Origin: a virus
IMG/VR virus record: IMGVR_UViG_3300043437_000855
Span: 1 to 43,031 of that record
Strand: one strand, 5' to 3'
DNA: 43,031 bases
Made by a program: the position numbers and the translations under genes. Below, in pieces: positions 11,367 through 20,864 of the stretch. How positions within the stretch are numbered: position 1 is the stretch's first letter; each line of letters starts with the position of its first letter. The notes under the pieces were generated by a model. That model was not told where the DNA came from. It worked only from the letters and a program-made list of their open reading frames with translations, and made no database searches.

Positions 11367-11809
11367 TATCTGTAGAAATTAATACTGCAATAAAAGATTA
11401 CTTTGCTACATTAGGAGCACCATATTCTAATATACCGTTTTTGCCCCTTTCTGCATATGATCAAACAGAGGCTCCTTTTATTTTGTATTTTGAATATCAA
11501 GAAACCTTTAATGATGAGCAATGGTTTTTAAAAAATTCTAATTTAATGTATTATATTTATGATAATAATATTTCAAGAATGAAAGACATTGCACATAAAT
11601 TAGATTTATTTTTAAATGTTGGAGACAATGTTCAAGAAATAGTGGCTCAAATTGAGGCACCGAACGAAGAGTATGGGCAATTGAGGTACAGACTAAGAGG
11701 CTCAAGAAAAATAGCCGGGTCGGCCTTCCCTCCTCCAGAGAGAGAGGGGTTCGCATCTCAGATGCTTAATTTTCGTGTAGTATACTTAGATCAAGACATT
11801 GAACCTTAA
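11363..11809 (+). CDS. Tail terminator-like protein
   Basis: A 148-residue protein starting in an ATGA overlap. It opens with a helix (VEINTAIKDYFATLG), has strands around APFILYFEYQETFN and YYIYDNN, a helix ISRMKDIAHKLDLFL and a C-terminal strand MLNFRVVYLDQD. This is the usual length and order for the protein that caps the tail tube and sets tail length with the tape measure. Assignment relies mainly on synteny. Confidence 0.65.
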   Translation: MISVEINTAIKDYFATLGAPYSNIPFLPLSAYDQTEAPFILYFEYQETFNDEQWFLKNSNLMYYIYDNNISRMKDIAHKLDLFLNVGDNVQEIVAQIEAPNEEYGQLRYRLRGSRKIAGSAFPPPEREGFASQMLNFRVVYLDQDIEP

Positions 11810-11826
11810 TTGGAATTGCTTTAAAA

Positions 11827-12036
11827 ATGGAAAAAAGATATCCTATATATACAGCGATAACCTATATCGGTAAAACACCCGGTATTGTAGTTAAAGTGAA
11901 TAACAAGTTTTATGAATTTGAGTGGCAGAAGTCGCTAGGCGTCGGAGGCCGCTCGGGTGAGATAGACATAGACAGTGCCCTAAGACTATCAAAAAGAAAA
12001 GATGGTAGGGGTAAAAAAATATTCAAGCTTGAATAA
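11827..12036 (+). CDS. Small basic protein of unknown function
   Basis: A 69-residue lysine-rich protein (KRYPIYTAITYIGKTPG; C-terminal RLSKRKDGRGKKIFKLE) predicted to be mostly beta strand. It sits between tail terminator and major tail protein, where many siphoviruses have an unassigned small gene. There is no clear Shine-Dalgarno in front of its ATG. I do not recognise a family. Confidence 0.6.
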   Translation: MEKRYPIYTAITYIGKTPGIVVKVNNKFYEFEWQKSLGVGGRSGEIDIDSALRLSKRKDGRGKKIFKLE

Positions 12037-12054
12037 CTTTAAAGGAGGTTAATT

Positions 12055-12651
12055 ATGGCTATTACGTTTTCAAACATTATCGTAGGCGAGGGTGCTCTGT
12101 TCATCGGTGCTACCGAGGCTACGGCGCAGGATGTTGGCGCGACTCAGGAAGGCGTGGAAATCGCTTGGGAGCCGGAGATGGTTGACATTGAAGTCGATCA
12201 GTTCGGTGACGCTGCTCGCGTTGTGAACAGCAAGATCAAGGTTAATGTTAAGACGAAGCTTGCCGAAGGCACGCTCGAAAACATGATCCTTGCATGGAAC
12301 TACGCTGACTCCGAGCTTACCACTGGGGGTTCCGCAGGAACTGGTGGCAAGCAGTTGGCCATCGGCATTCAGCCAGTATACCCGGTTGAGCGCTTTGTTG
12401 GCATCATCGGAACTGCTCCGGGAACGACCGGCTCGCTCGAGCTTGTCCGTCGCTACCGCTGCAATCGCGCTGTGCAGTACTCTGCCAGCTCGCACATGCT
12501 TCAGCGTGCAGAGAACACTGCATTCCCGGTGGACTTCAGGATTCTTCCTGATCCCACGCAGACTGGTGCGGAATACGGCACCATTCGCGACTACGCCTCT
12601 TCGGCGGCTGCGAATGCTGACAAGTTCAACTCTAACGAACCTAGCGTGTGA
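12055..12651 (+). CDS. Major tail tube protein
   Basis: A 198-residue protein preceded by the best ribosome binding site of the region (AAAGGAGG at 12041-12048) and followed at once by a strong terminator, as expected for a very abundant structural protein. The N-terminus GEGALFIGATEATAQDVGAT is typical of tail tube subunits, in which a glycine/alanine-rich strand is followed by a question-of-identity segment (EGVEIAWEPEMVDIEVDQFG). Codons differ from the AT-rich neighbours (many GCT, GGC, CGC), consistent with selection for expression. It would polymerise as hexameric rings around the tape measure. Confidence 0.85.
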   Translation: MAITFSNIIVGEGALFIGATEATAQDVGATQEGVEIAWEPEMVDIEVDQFGDAARVVNSKIKVNVKTKLAEGTLENMILAWNYADSELTTGGSAGTGGKQLAIGIQPVYPVERFVGIIGTAPGTTGSLELVRRYRCNRAVQYSASSHMLQRAENTAFPVDFRILPDPTQTGAEYGTIRDYASSAAANADKFNSNEPSV

Positions 12652-12663
12652 TGTTTTCGACGG

Positions 12664-12697
12664 AAGAGGGGAGGCTTCGGCCTCCCCTCTTTTTTTT
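12664..12697 (+). terminator. Intrinsic terminator after the major tail protein
   Basis: A perfect 12-bp stem (12664-12675 with 12680-12691) closed by a TTCG tetraloop and followed by a T-run to 12697. C(TTCG)G loops are exceptionally stable. A promoter -10 box begins 7 nt later, so this is a terminator-promoter junction. Confidence 0.95.
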
Positions 12698-12700
12698 GTG

Positions 12701-12709
12701 TGATATAAT
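12701..12709 (+). promoter_or_regulatory. Extended -10 promoter for the tail chaperone genes
   Basis: TGATATAAT within GTGTGATATAATA; the same 13-mer occurs in front of the SSB-like gene at 33419-33432. The -35 position falls inside the terminator stem and has no consensus, so the TG extension probably carries recognition. Confidence 0.7.
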
Positions 12710-12739
12710 ATAGGAAAACCATATAAAGGAGTATATTTT

Positions 12740-13039
12740 ATGGCAGAAGATATTCGTGAAGGCGTTGAAATTGCCTTTGCAGACAAGAAAAGAGTCATCT
12801 ACCCAGTTTCATTGCGTAGACTTCGTAAGTTGAATAAGGTTCTTAAGACTATGAACCAAGAGTCAACTGAGATTGGCGATGAAGATATTGACAACATGAT
12901 CACAGCGGCTATTGTTGCTCTGGGCGAGGAATTCGACGTTGATAGCGAAGTAGATCGCGAAAAAGTTGAAGAGATTGTTGACATTAAAACTTTCAATATC
13001 CTTATTTCCGCCGCAATGGGCGCAGACCCAAACGCGTAG
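12740..13039 (+). CDS. Tail assembly chaperone (gpG-like, short form)
   Basis: A 99-residue protein with AAAGGAG 8 nt before the ATG. It is acidic and mostly helical after a beta N-terminus (IREGVEIAFADKKRVIYPVSLRRLRKLNK), a layout seen in gpG-type chaperones that bind the tape measure before tail tube assembly. It lies directly upstream of the tape measure gene, and its final codons contain a slippery heptamer that leads to a longer product. The short form should be the major product. Confidence 0.8.
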   Translation: MAEDIREGVEIAFADKKRVIYPVSLRRLRKLNKVLKTMNQESTEIGDEDIDNMITAAIVALGEEFDVDSEVDREKVEEIVDIKTFNILISAAMGADPNA

Positions 13040-13461
13040 GAGGGGGGTCTGGTAAGGGTGATAGTTTAACCCTCGATGACATCCCCCTAATTGATTACGA
13101 AAGAGAAGTTTTTTGTGAGTGTGGCTCTTGGGCCAACTTTCATGAGCTAGAGGAAAGCCTTTCGCTTGACGAGCTACTTTGTCTTTACGAAGCAGCTATG
13201 AATCGACAAAGTCGGGCGATGAAAGCCGCATCAGCCGCTTGGGGCGGTTCCTCTGGCGATCACGAAGAGCCATCCTACTCCCGCAGGCTGCGAGATAATG
13301 CCAACGGCAATGACTCAAAACGCCCCAGCAAGAAGTACACACCGCCTTGGCTGGTTGACCCAGCAAGGGGAGGGGAAGTTACTCCTGTATTTGGGAATAA
13401 TGAGGCAAAATCCTTGCCTATTAATTTAGGTTACTCTATAATAGATAATAACGATGAATAA
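12740..13461 (+). CDS. Tail assembly chaperone, -1 frameshift product (gpGT-like)
   Basis: CCCAAAC at 13027-13033 is in register as C CCA AAC, two codons before the TAG at 13037-13039. A -1 slip there enters a frame open from 13033 (R V G G G S G K G D...) to the TAA ending at 13461, with no start codon needed, giving about 240 residues. The extension has a CECGSWANFHELEESLSLDE segment, helices, and a basic tail with PPWL. The ATG at 13198 inside it should not be taken as an independent gene start. The gpG/gpGT strategy before the tape measure gene is conserved in long-tailed phages. A GGGGGG tract and the short inverted repeat AGGGT...ACCCT (about 13054-13072) downstream may help the slip. 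Confidence 0.85.
13414..13442 (+). promoter_or_regulatory. Candidate promoter for the tape measure gene
   Basis: TTGCCT at 13414-13419, a 17-nt spacer and TATAAT at 13437-13442, inside the last codons of the frameshift product. The predicted start is about 30 nt before the tape measure ATG. No TG extension. Confidence 0.5.
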
Positions 13462-13478
13462 TCATCATGTGAGAACCA

Positions 13479-16400
13479 ATGTCTGATATCAGTGGCAGCC
13501 GTGAGCTTATTAAGATTGATATTCAATTTGCTGTAAAGCAAATGCAGACTAGTCTGCGTCAAATTGAAAAACTTGAAAAAAGCTTAAAAAAAATACAAAA
13601 ACAAACTGCCGCTGCTCCACTCAAAAGTGGTATTGACACAAGTATAAAAAATACAACAAAATCTCTAAAAGACCTAGAGGTGCAAGCCAGAAGATCTAGG
13701 CAGGAGATCAAGTCAATCGGCAATGCAACCGTTGGCTTGCAAAAAATCTCCAAGGACGCAGCCAAGGCCCGTTTGCAAATGCGAGCGTATCGCGAGGAGC
13801 AAAAGCTTCTCGGCTACGCAATTCGAGGACAGCCAAAGTCGTTCGGGCATCTTGCGCAAAACATAGGCCGTCTTAGAGATAACTTGAAAGACACCGGCAA
13901 AGCTGGCATTCTTGCTAAAAATCAAATGCGAAGCTTTGAGGACGGGGTGGCACGAGCCGGGGGGCGCGGCTTCACGGCGTTTGAGCGACTAAGAATTCAA
14001 TCCTTTTCACTTCGTCGCGGTCTTTTCTCTGTTGGTCAAGAAATGGTTAATATTGGCAAAAGAGGAGTCTGGGCTGGCAGTACAATCACCAGAAGCTTGA
14101 CGGTTCCGCTCGCTGGCTTTGCAACGGCGGCTGTTTATGAGTTTAACAAAGTTCAAAAACAAATGTTTCAGTTGCAAAAGGTAACTGAGTTCCAAGGGAT
14201 GCCAGCTAACGGCGGGGGGCTCGGAGAGTTTTACTCGGGCCTTAGGACCGAAATTGTAAGAATTAGCGAAGACCTTGGGCAAAGTCAAGCTGTTATTACT
14301 GGGGTATTTAGAGACATTGCGGCCCTTGGCTTTAGTACTCCAGAAATTATTACAGAGTGGTCAGAGGCTATTGCGCAACTCGCAGCTGTTGGTGACATTG
14401 ATCTAAGCGTTGCCACTGAGTTTTTTCGAGTGACAAACGCTTTGTTCGCAGACACAAGCAACATTGTTGATCCAATAACAAAAGCTAGAAAAGAAATTAC
14501 GACACTTCAGGGCAGATTCGAAAGAACTCAAGAAATTATGGCGCAATTCAACGCTATTGCCGATGAAACTTCTTTGCAGCTTAAAGATTTGGCGGATGCC
14601 TTTCCCGAGGTGGCTCCTGTCATGCAAAACATGGGGTTCGAGGCCAGTGAGATTGCAGCCTCACTCGCTGGCATGTACAAACGAGGCATTCCGGCGACGG
14701 AAGCGGCTCACGCATTGAAGTTTGGTTTTCAGAGACTGGTTGGACCAACAAAAGATGCAACTAAAACTATCCAAGATCTTGGCATCAGTTTCTTTGATAG
14801 CTCTGGCAATATTAGCGGAGCACAAGCTTCGTTGGTGCAAATGTCGGCTGCTTTGCTTAATCTGAACAACGAGGCACAAGGCAAGGCTTTTGGCGATTTG
14901 GTTGGCAACAGACAAGTTGCTCGCTGGCTTTCTTATGCTAAAGATGTAGTCTTAGGCGAGATGGAGCTTCAAAGAGCCATGAAGAACGGCTTTCTCGACC
15001 GAGAAGAAGTCGATGAAATTACCTCAGACTATATGAGGGGTCTTATTGCCGCGAATACTCTTGTAGAAAGTGGAAGGCTAAGAAAGGATCAAGTTCGTGG
15101 CATTAACGATCCAATATCTAGATATCAACAGGCGATTAAAAGATTCAAAGAAGATCCAACAACTCAGTTTCAAAAAATGGTTACAACTTTTAAAAATGCA
15201 TTAATCAATGTTGGTGCCATAATTGTTCCAGTAATTACCGAATGGGGTCAGAAGATTGCGAATATAACGAAAAAGCTTAGCGAATTGCCCGCCCCTGTGC
15301 TCAGACTTGCGGCTGCTCTGTTGGTAGTCGGCGGCATTTTAGGCCCAATGATTATTCTTTTCAATAGCATTAAAGTTTTACAAGGATTTTCCGCTATGGC
15401 CGCATCTTTTGCTGTTCCGAAAGCTGGCGTAAAAGATATTATGAAAAGAGATGCCTCCGGCTTGTTTAAGAAAAGTCCGGGCAGAACCGACATTGCTAGA
15501 TTTGGCGACTCTACGTTCCAGCTTAGAGGTGGCGATAGAGATGTGACCCCCGGAGGGGCGGCTGCTCAGAAAGCAGATAAGGCCGCAAAGGCCGCTGACA
15601 AGCAGGTTAAAAACCTTGACAAGTCCTTGCGTAAAACTGCCAAGGGGGTACAGAATTCTTCTGCAATTATGAGTTCCGCCACTACCGCAAGCTCTGTGCA
15701 AATGACTAAGGGATATCAGACGACTGGAACTGCGGCTACTGCTTGGATGAGCAAAGCAACCGTGGCCTCGGAAGCCGCTGTCGCTGCGAATGCGCAAGTC
15801 GTTGCCTCAGAGGAAGCTGTGATTGCCGCAAAGGCTGCAAGGGTGCAGTCGGAAAAAGCAGCGGCTGTGGCTGTGCAGGCTTGGGGCAACAATATGGTTG
15901 CCGGAAGCAAGAAAGTGGCAGCGGCGCAGGCCGCTGTTAACAATGCTAGATTAATGCAGAAAGCTCCGCTTTTTGTTGACAAAAGAGTCGCAAGGGCAGG
16001 CACCAATCTTTTTAGAGGCAAAGAGGCAGCGGCTGCAAGCAGCCGACAGGCTTTTTCCCAAAGAACCGATGCTAGGCGAGAGGAGACAATGGCCAAGCGC
16101 GCAGTCAGTGCGGCTGGCAAGAATGCTGATAAAAAAAATAAAGCAATAAGCAAAGCAAATGATAGAATGAAAACTGCTTTGGCTAAGCATGCAAAGTTTG
16201 AGGAAACATATCAAAATAGATTAAAAGCATTGAACGCCAAAGCTCTTATTGATCAAAAAGCCTTGAATGAAGCTAAGATTGCCGAGCAGGCGGCTTATGA
16301 GTCAAGACTCAGAGCATTGCAGTTATCCTCAGCAAAACGGTTTGGAGGCGATGCTGTTACAGTTGCAAGAAGAACCGCAGATTTACAGGCGGCAAGTGCG

Positions 16401-19400
16401 GCAGCGGCGGCGGCGTCTACTCGTGTCGCTAAAAGCGACGATGCTGTCAAGTCTTTAAAAGAAAGAAGAAAGCTTTTAAGAAGCAATGCCTCTTTGGCTA
16501 CAAGAGAGTTCAACGCCTCCAAGAGAACTGCTGAGCGAGCTATTGCCGATATTGGCAAAGCAGAGGGAGCAAGAAAGACTGCGACGGCTAAGAGAGTTGC
16601 AGCCGAAGAAAACTTTAATAGGGTTCAAAAAAGAAATCTTCTCAAGGTAGCGGCTCTTGAGCGTAAACTGCAAGATGCCAATGCAGCAACAAGAAGTGCT
16701 AGAGCAGCGACGGTTCACAGGCTAGAGACCAGACTTGCCGCTGCAAAGGCCGCTATGATTTCTTCCACTCCGGCGATGGGCGCTGCGGTGACAGGAGTGA
16801 CCACCGCCAGAGGGGTGGAGGCGGCTGCTGTGTCAAGCGCAGGGGCTGCTCAGGCAAAGCTGGCTGCGTCTATAACTTCGCTTGAAGCCATTAGAAGAGA
16901 GGGAGAACTCCTTGCCGCCCAGATGGCAAAACAGGGAGCGCGAGACGCAACTAGGCATGCAGCGGCGGCCAGAGTCTTTGGGGTGCAGGGCGGAAGGAAG
17001 GCTGGAATTATATCTGGCATGACTTATGGTCGATGGTGGAGTGTTGGTGCCGAAGGCGAGTTGATCAAGAGAAGTGGCAGAATTAAAGCCCTGATGATGG
17101 GAATTATTCTCTTCCCCAGAACAGCTTTTAGGGCTGGAGCCGGATTGTTTAGAGATTTGACGGCAGTCTCGATTATGTCTTTTACAACAATAACCTCCGG
17201 TTTTCGATCAATAGCAGGTCAGCAGAAATCTTTGGCTGTTCAAAGTGCTATTCTTCGCAAAAAAGAAACTGCTGCGACTTTAGCACACTGGCAACTTCAA
17301 AGGAAAATGGGTCGCATAGCACCTGCCGCGTTCTATAGCGGTGCTATGAAGAAAGATAAGTCGTCGGCGGCTACCGCCTTGTTGATGCTTAGGCTTAAAA
17401 CACTAGCCGGTGCGGCTTTTGGTGCAGTTAAAATAGGGGCTATTGGGGCTACAGTCGCTCTTGTGAAATTTATTGCAATTATAGCGGTAATCGGCGTAGT
17501 GCTCGGCGGCATCGGTGTTGCCCTATATGCATTCATAAAAACTATTGTTGTGAATTGGGACAAAGTCAGGGATGCAATACAGCCTACGATTGACTTGCTC
17601 AGTCAGGGATGGGATAAAATTAAAGCTGCATTGGAATCTATCTCTAATACTTTTAAAAATACTATTATGAAAACTTTATTTGGCCCGGAAATGACGAATA
17701 GCGACGGCCCTGCCAAAAAAGCCGGGATGTCTTGGGAATTCGCAGCGGACATAATCAATACAGCATTCGACTGGATTGCGAGGGGCATGGAAACTGTCGC
17801 TGAATTAATAGAGAAGACTGGCCCGCTCTGGACGTGGCTGGGTCAGTTGATAGGATCAACAATAGGCTTTGTTGCTTCTTTGATTAAAACAGACTTCAGT
17901 GGTGCGATGTGGTTCCTTGTTGATGTTGTATTTCAAGTTATCAAGCCTCTCCTCTATGGTCTAGAGGCAATTCAAATAGCATTTTCAGGGGCTCTGAAGA
18001 GGGTTCTTCAAATTGTGGCAGTCGGAGCAAAAGCCACTGTCAGTGCGTTTATGCTTGTACCGAATGGTATTTTGTTTGCTGTAAATGCTGTTAGAGAAAT
18101 TTTTGGGCAAAGTCCAATTGATAATACTATTCAAGCATTTTTCAATAAAACAGTAGACGCCTACGAAGAATGGGCTGGAAAGTTGTTAAGTACAAAATGG
18201 GTTGACTCTTTGCAGGAAATGATAGACAAAAACAAGCCAAAGTTTGATTGGAACAACCAATTTGACGAAGTAGACGCTCCTACGCCAGAAGAAGAAGATC
18301 CCGGATCATTAGGCGAGGGCTTGGGGGAAGATGCGCAAGATGCTGGTGAAGATATTGCCGAGGCGATGGCTGAGGGCATGAAAAATGCTTTGGCAGAGTT
18401 TATCAATAAATTAAAAGAAAATCTTTCAGAAAAACTTAGTGAACTACGCAAGTCTATGGAAGACTCTCTCAAAAAAGCTCATGAAGCTAGATTGAAAAAA
18501 TTTGATGATGAAATTAAAGCAATTGATGACACAATTAAAAAAGAACAAGAATTGCTTGAAATTCAACAATATGTTGAGAAAAAGAAGGAAATGCTGGCAA
18601 AGCGTTCTCTTGATTTACAAAACTATCAACGAAATAGGGCGCTAGCCATTTATGAAAATAGAATCAATGATGTTAGAGACTTAGATGCAGAGCAGAAAAT
18701 TAGCTCTAAAGATCATAATAAATCTTTATTTGATTTAGAAAATGATAGAGCAAAAGATTTAATTGACAAACAAAGAGAGATTCAAAAACAATCTATTGAA
18801 GATGCCAAAAAAGCAGAAGAAGAGCGTCTAACAGTTCTTGAAGAAAGTTTTAAAAAACAATTAGATTTGTTTTTAAAGTATACACCAAAAAATGTTGCCG
18901 CTTATAATAGCATGTTAAATGATTTAAAAAATCTTACAAAACAATTTGGAGCCGAATGGCCAGAGGGAATTCAGACTGGACAACAGGCATTCGCGGACGC
19001 ACTCAAACAGACAAACGAAGACATCAGAAAAGAATTTGAATTTAGTGCAGAAAATCCCTTTATGGCTTGGGTAGCCCAGTTTGTAGATACTGATGTTGCC
19101 GGTATTTTAGCGCAAAAAATATCTGAAGCTGGAGCTGCTGGCTCTGGAGGCGAAACGGCCCCGGGCGCCGGTCCAGTTGACATGGAAAACGTGAAAAAAC
19201 TTACCGACGATGCCATAGCCGATTTGCAAGGTTATCAATACGACACCGATATCAAAGGACCAGATCTAGATACTGCATCTTGGGAAAGAACCTCGTTGAA
19301 TATTAAGAAATGGTGGGATGACAACTGGAATTGGGCTATATTTTTAGCGGGAGGCCCCGGCTCCGCACTGCTTGCTTTTATAACAGATCAACTTATAGAC

Positions 19401-20864
19401 TTTCTCTCCGATATTGACTGGGGTGCAGTGTGGGACACAGTAAAGCAACCTTTTATTGACGGGTGGAACTCTGTGTTTGAGGCCGTTAGATCATTTATGG
19501 ACCCCATTGTAGGATGGATTCAAGAAAAATTTGAAAGCGTAAAAGAGTTTCTTAGACCAATATGGGAAGGAATTGGCAATACAATTGCAACTGTGTTTGA
19601 AAAAATTACAAATATATGGAATAACACATGGGCTGTTGGGGAGTCTATATTTAATGCAATTAGCGATATTATTAATAATGTATTAATACCTGTTTTTAAT
19701 TTTGTAAAACAAATAGTAGTAACTGCATTTGAAATAATTGGAGAGATTATCAGTTGGGCTTGGAATACAATTATTAGTCCTATTTTCCAATTTATTGCTA
19801 ATATGATTAGTTCAATAGTTGTACCAGCGTTTGACTTTTTACGCGACATAGTTACTACTGTATGGAACTTAATATGGACTGCAATTGAATTTGCAGTAAA
19901 TCAAATTGCATGGGTGTGGAATAATATCTTAAATCCAGCTATCCAAGTAGTTTTAGGATTTTTTGAAAAATTAAGCGAAGGCGTCAAAGTTGCTTGGGAC
20001 AAGATTGGCGAAATAATTGGCGCCGTGACTGGTTGGATAAAAGAAAAGCTTGAAGATGGAACAGAATTTTTGGCAAATTGGCGAGACAATTTTAAGAAAG
20101 TTTTTGAAAATATTAAATTAGCTGTTGCTATTATTTGGACAGGTTTTGTTAATTTTATTATTAATGGAATTAATGGAATAATTGAGGGTTTTGAAAAATT
20201 TATAAATGCGTTTGATTTTATAGCTACAGCACTCGGGAAACCTGATCTTTTCCCGGAAATTGAGATTGGATTCAGACTAACCCCTCTAGGAGATCCTGTT
20301 GAAGAGTTTGTAAGACAAAAAATCGAAGCGGCCAGACAAGAATTTGAAGCCGAAAAAATGGCTCAGGCGTATGCAAGAAATGAAGCACAATCTCAAAGTC
20401 TCAGAGAGCAAATGATGGCGCTTGCCAATAGCGCTCCGCAGTTTCATGTCGGCGGCATCGTCGGCAAGAGCGCATCTAAGTTTAATGGTAAGCTCGCTCG
20501 CGACGAAGTTCTGGCAGTTTTGCAAAAAGGTGAGGGCGTTCTTCCGAAGTCTGCTATGGCCAAACTTGGCCCTCAAGTCTTTGAGGCATTACGCCAAGGT
20601 GCACTTGGCAATGTAGTGACCGGGGCAATTGCCGGAGGCATGTACGGCAGCATGTCAGCCGCCCCAGTAGCTCAGCAGGCGAGCGGCGGTCATGGCGGCG
20701 ATATTTATATCAACGTAGACACTTTCGTAGGACAAGAAGAGTGGTTTAACGAGTTAGCATCTCAATACGATATGAAAGTCTCTGCCAGAAAAGCAAAGGT
20801 TAACGGTTCCCAGAAAAGAGTGATATCATCGTATAATTCAAATGAAAGGAACACATACCGATGA
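13479..20864 (+). CDS. Tail tape measure protein
   Basis: At 2461 residues this is the largest gene, placed right after the chaperone pair. The first ~150 residues are coiled coil. A TP901-type tape measure core follows at roughly 200-500 (FRVTNALFAD, DLADAFPEVAPVMQ, MYKRGIPATEAAHAL). Hydrophobic segments occur near 600-640 and 1313-1360, an Ala/Lys-rich helical stretch near 700-1180, and charged coiled coil near 1640-1800. Trp/Phe-rich periodic repeats (WNNTW, FNFVKQIV, WNTIISPIF) lie near 2030-2165. The C-terminus (HVGGIVG, LARDEVLAVLQKGEGVLP, GQEEWFNELASQYDMKV) is typical. By the usual ~0.15 nm per residue rule the tail would be about 370 nm long; C-terminal processing would shorten that. 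Confidence 0.97.
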   Translation: MSDISGSRELIKIDIQFAVKQMQTSLRQIEKLEKSLKKIQKQTAAAPLKSGIDTSIKNTTKSLKDLEVQARRSRQEIKSIGNATVGLQKISKDAAKARLQMRAYREEQKLLGYAIRGQPKSFGHLAQNIGRLRDNLKDTGKAGILAKNQMRSFEDGVARAGGRGFTAFERLRIQSFSLRRGLFSVGQEMVNIGKRGVWAGSTITRSLTVPLAGFATAAVYEFNKVQKQMFQLQKVTEFQGMPANGGGLGEFYSGLRTEIVRISEDLGQSQAVITGVFRDIAALGFSTPEIITEWSEAIAQLAAVGDIDLSVATEFFRVTNALFADTSNIVDPITKARKEITTLQGRFERTQEIMAQFNAIADETSLQLKDLADAFPEVAPVMQNMGFEASEIAASLAGMYKRGIPATEAAHALKFGFQRLVGPTKDATKTIQDLGISFFDSSGNISGAQASLVQMSAALLNLNNEAQGKAFGDLVGNRQVARWLSYAKDVVLGEMELQRAMKNGFLDREEVDEITSDYMRGLIAANTLVESGRLRKDQVRGINDPISRYQQAIKRFKEDPTTQFQKMVTTFKNALINVGAIIVPVITEWGQKIANITKKLSELPAPVLRLAAALLVVGGILGPMIILFNSIKVLQGFSAMAASFAVPKAGVKDIMKRDASGLFKKSPGRTDIARFGDSTFQLRGGDRDVTPGGAAAQKADKAAKAADKQVKNLDKSLRKTAKGVQNSSAIMSSATTASSVQMTKGYQTTGTAATAWMSKATVASEAAVAANAQVVASEEAVIAAKAARVQSEKAAAVAVQAWGNNMVAGSKKVAAAQAAVNNARLMQKAPLFVDKRVARAGTNLFRGKEAAAASSRQAFSQRTDARREETMAKRAVSAAGKNADKKNKAISKANDRMKTALAKHAKFEETYQNRLKALNAKALIDQKALNEAKIAEQAAYESRLRALQLSSAKRFGGDAVTVARRTADLQAASAAAAAASTRVAKSDDAVKSLKERRKLLRSNASLATREFNASKRTAERAIADIGKAEGARKTATAKRVAAEENFNRVQKRNLLKVAALERKLQDANAATRSARAATVHRLETRLAAAKAAMISSTPAMGAAVTGVTTARGVEAAAVSSAGAAQAKLAASITSLEAIRREGELLAAQMAKQGARDATRHAAAARVFGVQGGRKAGIISGMTYGRWWSVGAEGELIKRSGRIKALMMGIILFPRTAFRAGAGLFRDLTAVSIMSFTTITSGFRSIAGQQKSLAVQSAILRKKETAATLAHWQLQRKMGRIAPAAFYSGAMKKDKSSAATALLMLRLKTLAGAAFGAVKIGAIGATVALVKFIAIIAVIGVVLGGIGVALYAFIKTIVVNWDKVRDAIQPTIDLLSQGWDKIKAALESISNTFKNTIMKTLFGPEMTNSDGPAKKAGMSWEFAADIINTAFDWIARGMETVAELIEKTGPLWTWLGQLIGSTIGFVASLIKTDFSGAMWFLVDVVFQVIKPLLYGLEAIQIAFSGALKRVLQIVAVGAKATVSAFMLVPNGILFAVNAVREIFGQSPIDNTIQAFFNKTVDAYEEWAGKLLSTKWVDSLQEMIDKNKPKFDWNNQFDEVDAPTPEEEDPGSLGEGLGEDAQDAGEDIAEAMAEGMKNALAEFINKLKENLSEKLSELRKSMEDSLKKAHEARLKKFDDEIKAIDDTIKKEQELLEIQQYVEKKKEMLAKRSLDLQNYQRNRALAIYENRINDVRDLDAEQKISSKDHNKSLFDLENDRAKDLIDKQREIQKQSIEDAKKAEEERLTVLEESFKKQLDLFLKYTPKNVAAYNSMLNDLKNLTKQFGAEWPEGIQTGQQAFADALKQTNEDIRKEFEFSAENPFMAWVAQFVDTDVAGILAQKISEAGAAGSGGETAPGAGPVDMENVKKLTDDAIADLQGYQYDTDIKGPDLDTASWERTSLNIKKWWDDNWNWAIFLAGGPGSALLAFITDQLIDFLSDIDWGAVWDTVKQPFIDGWNSVFEAVRSFMDPIVGWIQEKFESVKEFLRPIWEGIGNTIATVFEKITNIWNNTWAVGESIFNAISDIINNVLIPVFNFVKQIVVTAFEIIGEIISWAWNTIISPIFQFIANMISSIVVPAFDFLRDIVTTVWNLIWTAIEFAVNQIAWVWNNILNPAIQVVLGFFEKLSEGVKVAWDKIGEIIGAVTGWIKEKLEDGTEFLANWRDNFKKVFENIKLAVAIIWTGFVNFIINGINGIIEGFEKFINAFDFIATALGKPDLFPEIEIGFRLTPLGDPVEEFVRQKIEAARQEFEAEKMAQAYARNEAQSQSLREQMMALANSAPQFHVGGIVGKSASKFNGKLARDEVLAVLQKGEGVLPKSAMAKLGPQVFEALRQGALGNVVTGAIAGGMYGSMSAAPVAQQASGGHGGDIYINVDTFVGQEEWFNELASQYDMKVSARKAKVNGSQKRVISSYNSNERNTYR

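Noticed and set aside
12070-12798. A 242-residue minus-strand ORF opposite the major tail protein
   Set aside because: It crosses the terminator and promoter, opposes all transcription and shows no recognisable domain; a result of GC-rich codon bias in the tail gene.
13198-13461. Independent gene starting at 13198
   Set aside because: The frame is open upstream to the slippery heptamer, and gene order demands a frameshift product, so this is the 3' part of the longer chaperone.
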